A DNA stretch of 36,064 bases from an uncultured bacterium (GTDB taxonomy: Bacteria; Bacteroidota; Rhodothermia; Rhodothermales; UBA10348): positions 1-36,064 of the forward strand of contig CALIKL010000004.1 of the NCBI GenBank assembly GCA_938018055.1, in the 5' to 3' direction. A model generated the notes under the pieces. That model saw only the letters and a program-made list of their open reading frames with translations, did not search any database and was not told the origin of the DNA. Positions within the stretch are counted from its first letter, which is position 1. Every line of letters starts with the position of its first letter. Shown piece after piece: positions 1 to 9,146 of this stretch. A program made the position numbers and the translations under genes.

Positions 1-14
1 AATGAGTAACCAAG

Positions 15-48
15 AAAAAGGGCGGCTGCGCATACGCGCAGCCGCCCT
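15..48 (-). terminator. Intrinsic terminator of the ECF sigma gene
   Basis: A perfect 12-bp stem (20-31 with 36-47, GC-rich, core GGGCGGCTGCG) closes a 4-base ATAC loop. On the minus strand it is followed by a run of five T (complement of A15-A19). It starts 26 bases after the sigma-factor stop codon, so it should end that transcript. Confidence 0.9.
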
Positions 49-73
49 CAATACAATGCCCAACGACGTGCGA

Positions 74-769
74 TCAATCCGTCTTCGGTGTATAGACTTC
101 CTTGAGCAGCGCCTGGAGTTTGGTTCGACCCCGGTTGATACGGCTCTTGACCGTTCCCATCGGAAGACCCGTAATCTCTGCGATCTCCTCGTAGGCCAAC
201 TGCTGGACATCACGCAGCACGACAACCTCCCGGAACTCCTCTGGAATCTGCCGGAGCGCCTCCTGAATAAAGAAGTCCTGGATCGTGGATTCTGTGTGTT
301 TATCCGGGCTGAACGTCTCGTCAGGAATTTCCACTTCATACTCCTCATCGTCACGGTTGACGGACTGCAAGGAATAGAGGCGGCGGCGTTTACGCTTGCG
401 GTACTCGGAGCGGGCCAGGTTGCCGGCAATCGTGTAGAGCCAGGTCGAAAACTTGGCAATCCGACGATAGGAGTGCCGGTTGCGATATACACGCAGAAAC
501 GTTTCCTGAAGGAGGTCTTCACACTCCTTCATGTCGCCAAGGAACCGATAGATGTAGTTGGTCAGCGGATCTTTATATCGGCCGACCAGAATATCGAACG
601 CCTCGACCGTTCCCATCTGGAATTGGGACATCAGGTCTTCGTCGCTCATCTGGCTCAAGGCATCAAAATGCCTATTGTTCGGATTGAGGTTTCCCATCAT
701 TCCGAACTCGGACGCCTTCACGGTCAACGTCCGCTTCTTGAGCTTTCCTGCGTTTTCAGTTTCTGTCAT
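74..769 (-). CDS. ECF-type RNA polymerase sigma factor (sigma-70 family)
   Basis: The 231-residue product has sigma region 2 at about 55-125 (core-binding segment around DLLQETFLRVYRN, then the FSTWLYTIAGNLAR helix) and region 4 at about 165-220 (LREVVVLRD-like helix, then LAYEEIAEITGLPMGTVKSR, the -35-binding helix-turn-helix). Sigma region 3 is absent, as in the ECF class. About 50 residues precede region 2, longer than usual, so a later start is possible; no Shine-Dalgarno sequence settles it. No anti-sigma gene lies next to it: upstream is holA and downstream the window ends. It would redirect RNA polymerase to a stress or envelope regulon. The specific regulon cannot be read from the sequence. 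Palindromes at 818-880 upstream may control it. Confidence 0.93.
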   Translation of the reverse strand: MTETENAGKLKKRTLTVKASEFGMMGNLNPNNRHFDALSQMSDEDLMSQFQMGTVEAFDILVGRYKDPLTNYIYRFLGDMKECEDLLQETFLRVYRNRHSYRRIAKFSTWLYTIAGNLARSEYRKRKRRRLYSLQSVNRDDEEYEVEIPDETFSPDKHTESTIQDFFIQEALRQIPEEFREVVVLRDVQQLAYEEIAEITGLPMGTVKSRINRGRTKLQALLKEVYTPKTD

Positions 770-817
770 TGATTCAGGTAATCAACGGGTGAATCCCCGC
801 ATATCGTATGTAGCACT

Positions 818-880
818 GACAAAATGTCTGTTACAGATTAGACGCGCCCAGTGCCTCCTTCATGTCACCCGGGGGTAACA
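818..880. promoter_or_regulatory. Cluster of three palindromes upstream of the ECF sigma gene
   Basis: Three dyad-symmetric sites lie in the 188-base gap before the sigma start: GACAAAATGTC (818-828), TCTGTTACAGA (827-837, overlapping the first by two bases) and TGTCACCCGGGGGTAACA (863-880, one mismatch). None is followed by a T-run, so they read better as protein-binding sites than as a terminator for holA. The binding factor is unknown; autoregulation is a guess. Confidence 0.3.
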
Positions 881-957
881 CATCCGGAAGCCGGAACAAC
901 CCCGTCCATGACGGGTGCCAATCCCTGAGCTCATCCCAGCCGTATCAGGCTGCCAGC

Positions 958-1974
958 CTAAGCGGTCAATATGTTCCTGAACAAGAGATTCAGGACGAGC
1001 CGATCGCTGCGCTGACTTCCACCCTTAAGCTCGAAATCAGCCGCCAGAAGCGCGAAAAGCGCCCTGTCGATGGCTCTGACGTCATATCGACGTAAGCAAG
1101 CAAGATACTCCTTGAGGAAGAAGGGCGAAACCCCGATGGCTCGCGCCATCTCTTTTTCGGGAATTCTTCCAGCTTGCAAAGAGGTCAGTTGCCACAGTTT
1201 TATAAAGAACGCCGTCAGAACAGCAACGATCATATTGCTCTCCCCGGTCGGGTTCGAAGATTGCTGCAACAACCGTTCCGTTATGTGTAAGGCCCTGTCA
1301 ATCTGTCGTTCACCGATGGCACGCTGCAATTCGAAGACATTGAAGTCGCGCGTCTGACCACTGGCCTGGACAATATCCTCTGCGGTAATCACTTCCCGAT
1401 CGCCTACATACGTAGCCAACTTATCGAGCTCTGCGCCCACGGAAGCGAGTGATGAGCCCACGTATTCCGCAAGCATCTGCACAGCCTTGGCCTCTAGCGC
1501 AAAGCCGCGTTCCTTGGCCAAGGTCTCTATCCAGCGCGGTACCTGGTTTGGATACAGGGCCTTGAACTCCACCACGGTTCCTGACGCCTTGATGGCCCTG
1601 TACGGATGACGGCTCATGTTCGGTTTGCCGGCGCACACGAGAAACACGACACAGGAGGGGTTGGGTTGCTCGGCCAATCCTTTGAACAATGTGTTGTCCT
1701 TCATGCGATCGAAGTCGCGAATGACGACAACCCGCCGCTCAGCCATCATGGGAAAGGCCTGGCATGCATTGAGGGCCGAACGGACATCCGTTTCGTGACC
1801 GTAGAGAATATCCAGATTGAAATCCCGCTCGTGAGGCTGTAACGCATGCTTCAGCAGAACGTCCTGCAATTGGTCGACAAACCAGCGCTCCTCGCCATGA
1901 AGCAGGTACAAAGGCAGGAAATTCCGGCTTTCAAAAGCCGTTTTAAGCTGGATATATGGATTCTCTCGGGCCAT
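958..1974 (-). CDS. holA: DNA polymerase III delta subunit
   Basis: HolA is the clamp-loader subunit that opens the beta sliding clamp during replication. The 338-residue length fits the family. The N-terminal domain starts with YLLHGEERWFVDQL (about 22-36), the usual HolA opening with a degenerate P-loop region, and continues through RRVVVIRDFDRM (about 80-91). The middle shows the characteristic TAEDI followed by VFELQRAIGERQIDRAL (about 196-225). The C-terminal collar domain follows with a helix-rich DRALFALLAADFELKGG segment. The gene sits 27 bases downstream of der on the same strand and could share its transcript. The ATG start has no evident Shine-Dalgarno sequence. Confidence 0.92.
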   Translation of the reverse strand: MARENPYIQLKTAFESRNFLPLYLLHGEERWFVDQLQDVLLKHALQPHERDFNLDILYGHETDVRSALNACQAFPMMAERRVVVIRDFDRMKDNTLFKGLAEQPNPSCVVFLVCAGKPNMSRHPYRAIKASGTVVEFKALYPNQVPRWIETLAKERGFALEAKAVQMLAEYVGSSLASVGAELDKLATYVGDREVITAEDIVQASGQTRDFNVFELQRAIGERQIDRALHITERLLQQSSNPTGESNMIVAVLTAFFIKLWQLTSLQAGRIPEKEMARAIGVSPFFLKEYLACLRRYDVRAIDRALFALLAADFELKGGSQRSDRLVLNLLFRNILTA

Positions 1975-2001
1975 GGTAAAAGGCCAATCAAAGCCCTCGC
2001 C

Positions 2002-3303
2002 TTACTTTTGCTTGAATACCAGCTTGATAGGGACGCCTTCGAATCCGAACGACTCCCGTAAGCGGTTCTCGAGATAGCGGCGATATCCTTCCCGCACGCC
2101 CTTTGGCTGATTGGTAAAGAATTGAAACACGGGTGGGGCTGAGCGCACCTGGGTCACGTAATTGATCTTGATGCGCTGATTCCGATACATCGGTGGATCG
2201 TGGCGCGCCAACACAATTTTGAGCCATTCGTTCAGCTTGGACGTGGTGATCCGTTCGTGCCGTTCGGCATCTACCTCCTGTACCCTGTCCAACAGCTTTC
2301 GAACGCGCTGCTTGGTCATGGCAGACAAGGTGACAATGGGAACGTAGTCGAGGGTCTGCAGCCGCTTCCGGATAGCTGCTTCATAGTCGCGAGCGGTGTT
2401 GGTTTCCTTCTCCAGCAAATCCCATTTGTTGATGCCAAGCACGAGTCCTTTCATCATCTGCTCAGCACGCTTGAGCACCTTGATGTCCTGCGACTCAAGA
2501 CCTTCCACGGCGTCGATTAGCAGAATCGCCGTCGTGCATGTTTCTATCGCCCGTTCGGTTCGCAAGGTCGAGTAGAATTCCACGTTCTCCCGGACCTTGG
2601 CGCGACGACGCAGTCCGGCCGTGTCCACCAAAACGATTTCCCGACCATCCACTTTCATGACGGCATCAATCGAATCGCGCGTCGTTCCCGAAATCTCCGT
2701 TACAATCGAACGTTCTTCTCCGAGCAACACGTTCGTCAGCGAGGACTTTCCTACGTTCGGACGACCGATTATGGCGAAACGGGGTCGATCGTCTTCCTCC
2801 TCCTCTACCCCTTCCGGGAGGCGCTCTATGACTGCATCGAGCAGATCACCCGTACCCATCCCGTTGATGGAACTGAGGGCATACACATCATCGAAACCCA
2901 GTTCGTACAGAGAATTGGCTTCCCAACGGCGCTCCTCATTGTCCGCCTTGTTCGCTACAACCAATACGGGTCGATCGCTCTTGCGCAGGATGTTGGCCAT
3001 CTCCAGATCCAGATCCGTAACTCCGACCGTTACGTCGTTCACGAACAAGATGAGATCGGCTTCCTGGATCGCGAGACGGACCTGCTCACGGATGGCCGCT
3101 TCGAAGCGGTCTTCTGAGTTGGTCACGAATCCACCCGTATCGACGATGGAAAAAGACGTACCACCCCAGATAACCTCGCCGTATACGCGGTCACGCGTCA
3201 CACCAGGCTCGTCGTGAACGATGGAGCGACGTTCTTCAGTCAGGCGATTGAAAAATGTGGACTTACCCACGTTCGGGCGTCCAACAATGGCAACAAGCGG
3301 CAT
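2002..3303 (-). CDS. der: Ribosome biogenesis GTPase Der (EngA), double G domain
   Basis: Der is an essential GTPase acting in 50S subunit assembly. The 433-residue product shows two complete G domains in tandem. The first has GRPNVGKS at 8-15, DTGG, and NKAD; the second starts near residue 180 with GRPNVGKS, then DTAG and NKWD. An acidic linker ([10 protein letters not shown]) joins them, and a C-terminal KH-like domain of about 85 residues ends in a short basic tail. Length and order match the family exactly. The ATG start agrees with the conserved N terminus ([13 protein letters not shown]). It lies 42 bases after the EcsC-family gene and 27 bases before holA, so the three may be co-transcribed. 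Confidence 0.97.
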   Translation of the reverse strand: MPLVAIVGRPNVGKSTFFNRLTEERRSIVHDEPGVTRDRVYGEVIWGGTSFSIVDTGGFVTNSEDRFEAAIREQVRLAIQEADLILFVNDVTVGVTDLDLEMANILRKSDRPVLVVANKADNEERRWEANSLYELGFDDVYALSSINGMGTGDLLDAVIERLPEGVEEEEDDRPRFAIIGRPNVGKSSLTNVLLGEERSIVTEISGTTRDSIDAVMKVDGREIVLVDTAGLRRRAKVRENVEFYSTLRTERAIETCTTAILLIDAVEGLESQDIKVLKRAEQMMKGLVLGINKWDLLEKETNTARDYEAAIRKRLQTLDYVPIVTLSAMTKQRVRKLLDRVQEVDAERHERITTSKLNEWLKIVLARHDPPMYRNQRIKINYVTQVRSAPPVFQFFTNQPKGVREGYRRYLENRLRESFGFEGVPIKLVFKQK

Positions 3304-3345
3304 GCAGGGAATACCGGTACAAGGACCGGCAGAAAGGGAGAGGCG

Positions 3346-4161
3346 TCAGAATCGTTCCTTGCGCTCAATATACAGCGCCCGGAACAGCATGAACGCTGAC
3401 TCCGCCGTCTCGGTTGTGAACCAATAGTTGATTCCGGCTCCGATGGCTGCTCCTGCGATGGGAATCATCTGGGCAATCTTGCGCCCACCAATATTTTTCG
3501 CAATCTCTCGCGGAAGGTGTCTGTTCTGATCCCGAAACGTTCCGGCAACCCGGCCACGGTATTCCGAAGAATGAGCCAAGGCAGCGGCAGCCACAGTAAT
3601 CTCACGCAATGCCTGGTTTTTGGACTCTCGGGATCCACTGGCTGCAACATTGAAAATCGAGAGCACGAGTGGCGAGTAGGCGGGCGTGCTTACATCGAAT
3701 CCGTACGCGGCACCGATCTGCTGAATCAACCGCAGGTTGATTCCGAACAGCAGCGGGATGTCTGCTGCGATAAGGACCGCACCACCGAGACCTGTCCCTC
3801 CCCCTTCGATTGCGGCAAGGATGGCATTTTCAGAAACGTAGCTGCGCGCAATGTCGTCGAGGATTTTGAGGTCCTCATCCCGCAACTCCGTGATATCAGA
3901 AACGTCGATACCTCGCTGCCCGGCCGCACGCAGAACCTCTTTAGGCTCGTACGTCCATGTAGACGCATCGTTGAGCAGTGAAAGAAACTGTGAGATAGCC
4001 TTGTCGGCCTGGTCGACAACTTCCTCAGGAACTACCCGGTTGACCACCCAATCCATGGGTGCCATGGCCCAATTGAAGGCCTGAGCAAACAGGGAGACAT
4101 CCCCGTGCTGCCACGTGTCGATTTCCTTCTGAACGGATCGTTCGTATTCGGTCAGTCGCAT
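3346..4161 (-). CDS. EcsC family protein
   Basis: The 271-residue product matches the EcsC family in length and layout: an N-terminal helical part (ERSVQKEIDTW, about 6-16), a glycine-rich hydrophobic centre (GGGTGLGGAVLIAADIPLLFGINLRLIQQI, split here at residues 120-150), and a second glycine-rich stretch (IGGRKIAQMIPIAGAAIGAGINYWFT, about 224-250). EcsC proteins are membrane-associated; in Bacillus the gene is linked to the EcsAB transporter, but the molecular role is unclear, and no transporter genes lie nearby here. The start codon at 4161 is preceded by GAGGAAGGAC, an acceptable ribosome-binding site. It sits between the response regulator and der, all on the minus strand. Confidence 0.85.
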   Translation of the reverse strand: MRLTEYERSVQKEIDTWQHGDVSLFAQAFNWAMAPMDWVVNRVVPEEVVDQADKAISQFLSLLNDASTWTYEPKEVLRAAGQRGIDVSDITELRDEDLKILDDIARSYVSENAILAAIEGGGTGLGGAVLIAADIPLLFGINLRLIQQIGAAYGFDVSTPAYSPLVLSIFNVAASGSRESKNQALREITVAAAALAHSSEYRGRVAGTFRDQNRHLPREIAKNIGGRKIAQMIPIAGAAIGAGINYWFTTETAESAFMLFRALYIERKERF

Positions 4162-4238
4162 GTCCTTCCTCGGTAATAGAAGAAGCGACGCCGATCAGGG
4201 CAGGTTGGGACCTGCCATCGTGGGTGACCCACAAAAGG

Positions 4239-5747
4239 TCAGTCCATGATTTCGAACCTTTTCAGCAACCGGTACATCGTTGTGCGTCCGATACCCAGCT
4301 CGACGGCCGCACGGTCCACGTTCCGGTCACACAACCGGTAGGCCCGTTCGACAGCGCGATGCTTGAGCTCTTCGAGCGAAACGATGCCGCCGTCACCATC
4401 TCCGAGGGGTACATCCGCCTCGTCGGAGTCGAATCCGTCTGCGTCGTTTCCGGATACCGGTGTACTGCCCTTAGTCGATTCAGGTTGCGCCAAGGCTTTC
4501 GGAACGGCAGCCACGAAGGACGTTTCGGCTGCTTCGGCCAGCGTAAGCCGTTCTGCCCACGGAGAAATCGTGTTCTGATCAGCAATCATGAGGTCCGGCG
4601 CGGATATTTCTGCTTCATCCGAAAGCAGGATCGCGCGCTCAATGGCACTTTTCAGTTCACGGACATTGCCTGGCCAGGTATAGTTCTCGATCGCTCTTCG
4701 GGCCTGTGTCGAGATTTTCTTGCCTTTGAAGTCGGGATGCTTCGTGACATAATCACGGAAGAAGAAATTAGACAGCAAAAGAACGTCTGATCCGCGTTCG
4801 CGCAGTGGTGGAAGTGGAATCGGGAATTGGAACAGTCGGTAGTACAGGTCCTCGCGGAACTGGGCGTCACGAATCATGGTCACGACATCCCGGTTCGTGG
4901 CGCAGATTACACGAGCATCAAAATCGATGAGCTCGCTGCCGCCGACGCGGGTGAGCTCACCTTCCTGCAGGGCACGCAAAAGCTTGGCCTGCAGGTCCAT
5001 ATCCAGCTCCCCGATCTCGTCGAGGAAAATGGTGCCACCATCTGCCTGCTCGAACTTTCCGATTTTGCGGGCATGAGCTCCGGTGAATGAGCCTTTTTCG
5101 TGTCCAAAGAACTCACTTTCCATGAGCTCGCGAGGGATGGCAGCGCAGTTCACGACCACAAACGGGCCGCGCTTTCGTGCCGATGCATAGTGGATGGCCT
5201 TGGCGACCAGCTCTTTCCCGGTACCGCTCTCTCCCTGGATGGCGACCATCAAATCGCCGCGCGTGGCCTTCTGAATCTTGCGGAAAACTTCCTGCATAGC
5301 CGGAGATTCACCGATCATTCCTTTGATCTGGTACTTCTCGGTCACCTCTGAACGGAGCGTTTCGACTTCTCGCTCCAGAGACACTTTCTCCAAGACATTT
5401 CGAACGATCGAATCCAATTTGACCAGATCGTCCTGCCCTTTGGTGATATAGTCATAAGCCCCCAGTTTCATCGCTTCGACAGCCGTATCGATCACACCTT
5501 GCGCAGAAACCATGATCACAGGTACGTCCAGCACGCGGGTGAGCATCTGACGCAACACCTCGACACCATCGATGCCGGGCATCATGATGTCCAGGAGAAC
5601 CAGGTCCGGCTTTTCATCCAGGGCAGCCAGTACTTCTTCCCCATTGTGAAAGACGTTGACCGTGTAGTTGTCATTCTTGTCGAGTCGGTAGCTCAACATG
5701 CGAGCGTAATGACGATCGTCGTCGACAACGAAAATGCGATAATTCAT
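4239..5747 (-). CDS. NtrC-family sigma-54-dependent response regulator
   Basis: This is a 502-residue, three-domain transcription activator. The receiver domain (1-120) has the acidic pocket DDD at 9-11, phosphoacceptor D53, S81 and K103. The AAA+ domain has Walker A GESGTGKE (172-179), the sigma-54 contact loop as GSFTGA (219-224) rather than the usual GAFTGA, and Walker B GTIFLDEIGEL (238-248). A FIS-type helix-turn-helix (VDRAAVELGIGRTTMYRLL) ends the protein. An upstream in-frame start would add 27 residues, but the ATG at 5747 has GGAGGG five bases ahead and begins exactly at the receiver fold. No sensor kinase gene is adjacent, so it is an orphan. It implies an RpoN regulon; a sigma-54-like promoter is found at 18966. 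Confidence 0.95.
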   Translation of the reverse strand: MNYRIFVVDDDRHYARMLSYRLDKNDNYTVNVFHNGEEVLAALDEKPDLVLLDIMMPGIDGVEVLRQMLTRVLDVPVIMVSAQGVIDTAVEAMKLGAYDYITKGQDDLVKLDSIVRNVLEKVSLEREVETLRSEVTEKYQIKGMIGESPAMQEVFRKIQKATRGDLMVAIQGESGTGKELVAKAIHYASARKRGPFVVVNCAAIPRELMESEFFGHEKGSFTGAHARKIGKFEQADGGTIFLDEIGELDMDLQAKLLRALQEGELTRVGGSELIDFDARVICATNRDVVTMIRDAQFREDLYYRLFQFPIPLPPLRERGSDVLLLSNFFFRDYVTKHPDFKGKKISTQARRAIENYTWPGNVRELKSAIERAILLSDEAEISAPDLMIADQNTISPWAERLTLAEAAETSFVAAVPKALAQPESTKGSTPVSGNDADGFDSDEADVPLGDGDGGIVSLEELKHRAVERAYRLCDRNVDRAAVELGIGRTTMYRLLKRFEIMD

Positions 5748-5752
5748 GCGTG

Positions 5753-5758
5753 CCCTCC
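5753..5758 (-). promoter_or_regulatory. Shine-Dalgarno site fixing the response-regulator start
   Basis: GGAGGG on the minus strand with a 5-base spacer to the ATG at 5747. It supports this start over the in-frame candidate 81 bases upstream. The rest of the 225-base gap up to uppP (5748-5972) shows no gene, terminator or convincing promoter. Confidence 0.8.
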
Positions 5759-5972
5759 GGGAAACGGGCAAGGTGGCGTGGATAATGAGATACGAATCCG
5801 CGATCCGGGACCTTTGGTGGGATCCCATACCGGAAACTTCGCTTCTCCGTTATCGGGTGTCACGCAAGAATCTTAAGGGCCTTTTTATCAAAATGAGACC
5901 GGATAATTGCCCCTTTTGAATGATTGGAAGCTCCTTTGGCCTCATACACGATGGATGCCGGGCACGGTGCCT

Positions 5973-6785
5973 CTAGATGAGGATGAGCCCCAAAATCCCG
6001 ATTGCAAAGCAGTAAACGGCAAACAGATGAAACTGCCCCCGCTTTACGAACGTGAGCACAATCCGGATTGCTACAATACCAGAGAGAAAAGCTGCCACAA
6101 CGCCTGGCAGCATGGTGCCCCAAGCGGCACCGTCCATAGCGGTGCCTATATCTCCAAGTTTCAGAAGGGTCGCTCCAATCACTACCGGCAGTAACATCAG
6201 GAAGGAAAAGTCCGCCGCTTCTTCAGGGTTGATCTTTTGATACATGGCCGTGCAAATGGTCGCCCCCGAACGCGAGATGCCAGGAATCATGGCAGCTGCT
6301 TGCGCCAGGCCTATCAGCAAACTGTTCAGTGGCCCCACAGATCGGGTACCCTTATTACTCCACATCGTGAGAAGGAGAAGCGTACCCGTTACCAACAGCA
6401 TACCGGCGGCAAGACGCGGAGACGTGAATGCCGCTTCGAGTCGGTCGCCAGCAAACATATATACGAGGCCCGTCGGGATCATGGTGAGGAGCACGTGCAT
6501 GCCCAAGCGGAAGTTTGCTTGATTACGATAGCCGTCTACCCACTGATTTGGCCTCACAATTCCCTTCACGACGTCGAGGATCAGCGTCCCAAGTCGGGCC
6601 CGATAGACGTACGCAATGCTCATTACGGTACCAAAATGAACCAGCACCTCGAAAAGGACCCCATTGCCGCCCGGCTCAAGGCCCAGGACATACTGTCCCA
6701 GGACGAGATGCCCGCTCGAAGAGATCGGCAGGAACTCTGTCAGTCCTTGAATAAGGCCCAGAATGACTGATTCCCACCACGTCAT
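5973..6785 (-). CDS. uppP: Undecaprenyl-diphosphatase (UppP/BacA)
   Basis: UppP dephosphorylates undecaprenyl pyrophosphate at the membrane, recycling the lipid carrier for peptidoglycan and other surface polymers; overproduction gives bacitracin resistance in known cases. The 270-residue protein is almost entirely hydrophobic with about eight membrane segments. Both family signatures are present: the acidic/serine motif EFLPISSSGHLVLG (17-30) and PGISRSGAT (168-176), which carry the catalytic Glu, Ser and Arg. The ATG at 6785 begins directly with the conserved first helix (WWESVILGLIQGLTEF). It is followed by the response-regulator gene on the same strand after 225 bases, and preceded by rqcH after 74 bases. 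Confidence 0.97.
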   Translation of the reverse strand: MTWWESVILGLIQGLTEFLPISSSGHLVLGQYVLGLEPGGNGVLFEVLVHFGTVMSIAYVYRARLGTLILDVVKGIVRPNQWVDGYRNQANFRLGMHVLLTMIPTGLVYMFAGDRLEAAFTSPRLAAGMLLVTGTLLLLTMWSNKGTRSVGPLNSLLIGLAQAAAMIPGISRSGATICTAMYQKINPEEAADFSFLMLLPVVIGATLLKLGDIGTAMDGAAWGTMLPGVVAAFLSGIVAIRIVLTFVKRGQFHLFAVYCFAIGILGLILI

Positions 6786-6859
6786 GGGGATCCAGAAAGA
6801 AGAATTGAAAGTGTGATTTGCGCCCTATAATACAATTCGATTCCCAACCGAACTGTTCT

Positions 6860-8452
6860 TCAGTCAGGTAAGCGGGGCTCAACAAGAAGAACTTCCTCTC
6901 GATCTACACGAACAGATCCAGCCACCGACTTCCTCGGCTTTCTAACGTACTTGCGTTGCGTTACGATCACAGGCGCCAGAGACGACGTTCGGGCTTTGGA
7001 AAACCAGGCTGCAATCGAGGCTGCCTGCTCAATGATCTGTTTCGGGGGAGAATCTGTCCGACCTTTTACGCGAAGCACCGTGTGCGATCCTGCGACTCCC
7101 CGTGCATGGAGCCACACGTCGAAAGGACGCGCGTCCCGAAGAGTCAATTCATCATTCTGGCGGGCATTACGACCTACCCATACCTCGTATCCGTTCGACA
7201 ATTCGAATCGCCGATACGGAATGGTGTCCTGATCTGATGCTGTTTGCTGCAGCGTGGCCAGCAACGCTGCATGTTTGTTCTTGAACGTCTTCACCTCGGC
7301 CACATGAGAGAGGCTTTTAACTTCCTCCAATACCTCGGTCAGCTTCTGGACTTGTCGAGTCAAGCCGCCAAGACGCTCCATGGCTACTTCCCGAGCTGCG
7401 CGCGAAGACTTCGCTTTTTCGTACATCCGTTGCGCATTTTCAACCGGAGTCAATTCCGGATTCAAGCGAATGGTCATCATGGACCCGTCTCCCAGCAAGT
7501 CGGGAAGCTGGGTCACTTCTGCTCCATCTTCAACCAAGTGAAGCTGCGCCATCATCAGATGACCCAAATGCTCATAGTGCTCACTGCGCTCGGGTCGGGA
7601 CAATTCTTTTTCGACTCGTGACAAGGATCGATCGGCAGCAAGATGACGTTTCCGAATGGCCTGCAGGAGAGGCTTGTAGGCTCCTTCAAATCGGTTTTGC
7701 GCCAGTCGGCGGCGTGCACAAATGCGCACGGCAGTGTCTACGGTGTCAAACAACTCAGCCTCCGATCCCAGATGATGGAGCGGCACTAGAGAAAGTGTGG
7801 GGCTCCCGTCTTCATCTTGGTAGATGCGAGCAGTTGGGCTTTCCAACTCTCCCATCAGGGCAGTGGCAGCTTCGACGAGAAGCTTCGGGTCTTCCAACCC
7901 ATCTACACGATGCAGCAGCTCATCACGAAGAGGTCCGGAAAAAAGAGGCCAAAGGCGTCCAACCTCACGCCCTCCCTTCAAAAGCGTACGCACGTCCTCT
8001 ACCGACTGGGGCATGGTGGCTGGCTGCGCTTCGGGAGCGGGCTGTGAACTGTCTCCCTTGAACGTATCCATCACGGACCCATTCTCATCTACGAGAAAAG
8101 CATTGGCCTTGCCGCCAAACGGTATCATCAGCAGACGCACGCCTTGATCAAATTCCCAGGTTATCAGTCGGTCTCCCTCAGCGATTTGGATGCCTACAAG
8201 ATGACGACTGCGCAGACGAGGAAAGTGGTCCACCACGTTTCGACGCGAGCGGTTGGATCCGTCATACCGAAACAGATGTCGATCCGGGGATTGGACTGAT
8301 AGATTGATGGAGTGGAGGTCTTCTGTTGCGGTTGCAAAAACCAATACCAGACTCCCTTTATGCTGGGAATAGGCATCCAAGAGCTGCGAGCCGGCAAGTA
8401 TCGGCTCCCATTCTCTGACCAGTGCACGCAGCGTGAAGTAGTTCGTCAGCAC
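6860..8452 (-). CDS. rqcH: RqcH/NFACT-family ribosome-associated quality-control protein
   Basis: RqcH-type proteins bind stalled 50S-peptidyl-tRNA complexes and recruit Ala-tRNA to add C-terminal alanine tails. The 530-residue product has NFACT-N (about 1-180), a helix-hairpin-helix and coiled-coil middle (about 250-400, with a long KSSRAAREVAMERLGG-type helical stretch), and NFACT-R (about 415-515; GYEVWVGRNARQNDELTLR, then DVWLHARGVAGSHTVLR). An Asp-Arg pair in EGDRLITWEF (D94-R95) lines up, from memory, with the Asp-Arg pair needed for tRNA recruitment in the Bacillus protein, so it is probably functional. The start appears to be GTG; an upstream ATG is out of frame and soon stops. It was formerly annotated as a fibronectin-binding protein, which is misleading. 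The 33-base gap to the next gene suggests an operon. Confidence 0.9.
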   Translation of the reverse strand: MLTNYFTLRALVREWEPILAGSQLLDAYSQHKGSLVLVFATATEDLHSINLSVQSPDRHLFRYDGSNRSRRNVVDHFPRLRSRHLVGIQIAEGDRLITWEFDQGVRLLMIPFGGKANAFLVDENGSVMDTFKGDSSQPAPEAQPATMPQSVEDVRTLLKGGREVGRLWPLFSGPLRDELLHRVDGLEDPKLLVEAATALMGELESPTARIYQDEDGSPTLSLVPLHHLGSEAELFDTVDTAVRICARRRLAQNRFEGAYKPLLQAIRKRHLAADRSLSRVEKELSRPERSEHYEHLGHLMMAQLHLVEDGAEVTQLPDLLGDGSMMTIRLNPELTPVENAQRMYEKAKSSRAAREVAMERLGGLTRQVQKLTEVLEEVKSLSHVAEVKTFKNKHAALLATLQQTASDQDTIPYRRFELSNGYEVWVGRNARQNDELTLRDARPFDVWLHARGVAGSHTVLRVKGRTDSPPKQIIEQAASIAAWFSKARTSSLAPVIVTQRKYVRKPRKSVAGSVRVDREEVLLVEPRLPD

Positions 8453-8485
8453 AGATTCATGGCTACACGGTTTCGCGACGTCTGG

Positions 8486-8818
8486 TTATGACGATTTCTT
8501 AGACGGGCGCCGTCTTGCCTCGGCAACGACAGAGAGGATCCAAATCGCCGCCCATCCCGCAGCAGGGCAATAGAAAAAAGCACGCAGCAGGAGAACCACG
8601 TTCGCAGCAAAAAGAAAATGGTAGAACCAGGTGGGCACGTCGCTCGCTTTTTGCTGCACGGCGGCAGCGGCGGAGGACAAACCAAAAACCTTCAGAAGCA
8701 CCATCAGTGGCGTGTAGATGGCGATAATCCACCACGCCCACGTCGCACCTGTGAAAGCATACACAGCAATGACGGCGGTCACACCCAGGTCGATGATAGC
8801 GTTCTTGATCCAGGCCAT
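8486..8818 (-). CDS. Small multi-pass membrane protein of unknown function
   Basis: I do not recognise a characterised family. The 110-residue product has about four hydrophobic segments (about 8-24, 28-47, 66-84 and 87-100), a tryptophan-rich second helix (ATWAWWIIAIYTPL) and a basic tail (EARRRPSKKSS), which predicts a cytoplasmic C terminus. The frame stays open for 67 more codons upstream, but the ATG at 8818 has GAGAGG with a 6-base spacer, and hydrophobic sequence begins right after it, so the shorter form is preferred. It lies 33 bases upstream of rqcH on the same strand and may be co-transcribed with it. Confidence 0.75.
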   Translation of the reverse strand: MAWIKNAIIDLGVTAVIAVYAFTGATWAWWIIAIYTPLMVLLKVFGLSSAAAAVQQKASDVPTWFYHFLFAANVVLLLRAFFYCPAAGWAAIWILSVVAEARRRPSKKSS

Positions 8819-9146
8819 GGTATTCCTCTCGGTTCTGAGAACCTCCAAGATCCACAACCCCCGCTCAGGGATCAAGGAGTCGAATCCAAGCTGTCCAATT
8901 GACTTTTCTTCAGACCTCCTCGCGATGCATCGGATGTGGTTGAAGAGGCCGATCAAGGACGACATGATGGATGGTTCAGTAGCCTGAATCGTCTGGAAAC
9001 ACTCATTTTCGACGTACAAAAAGGGCGAAACACGATTTTGCGTTCAATGGACGATTGTTGCTTCACATGATCTTTACATCGTGCGCTGTAATGGCTACCA
9101 TAGGCTCCGTGGGGCTGCGTCACTACCCCACTCATCGGAAGAGGAC
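8819..9146. other. Divergent intergenic region, 328 bases
   Basis: This gap separates the starts of two divergent small membrane-protein genes and must hold both promoters. I see no convincing promoter boxes. A hairpin of 6 bp (GTGGGG 9109-9114 with CCCCAC 9126-9131) lies 15 bases before the plus-strand ATG at 9147 and could affect its translation. The minus frame of the 110-residue protein is open across 8819-9019, probably by chance. Confidence 0.5.

Noticed and set aside
4199-4232. Two hairpins (GGCAGGT/ACCTGCC and GTGGG/CCCAC) between the response regulator and the EcsC gene
   Set aside because: Neither is followed by a T-run on the minus strand, stems are short, and neighbouring genes are co-directional, so a terminator call is not justified.
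8819-9019. 67-codon N-terminal extension of the 110-residue membrane protein
   Set aside because: Sequence lacks family features, has no ribosome-binding site, while the internal ATG has GAGAGG with good spacing and starts at the membrane segments.
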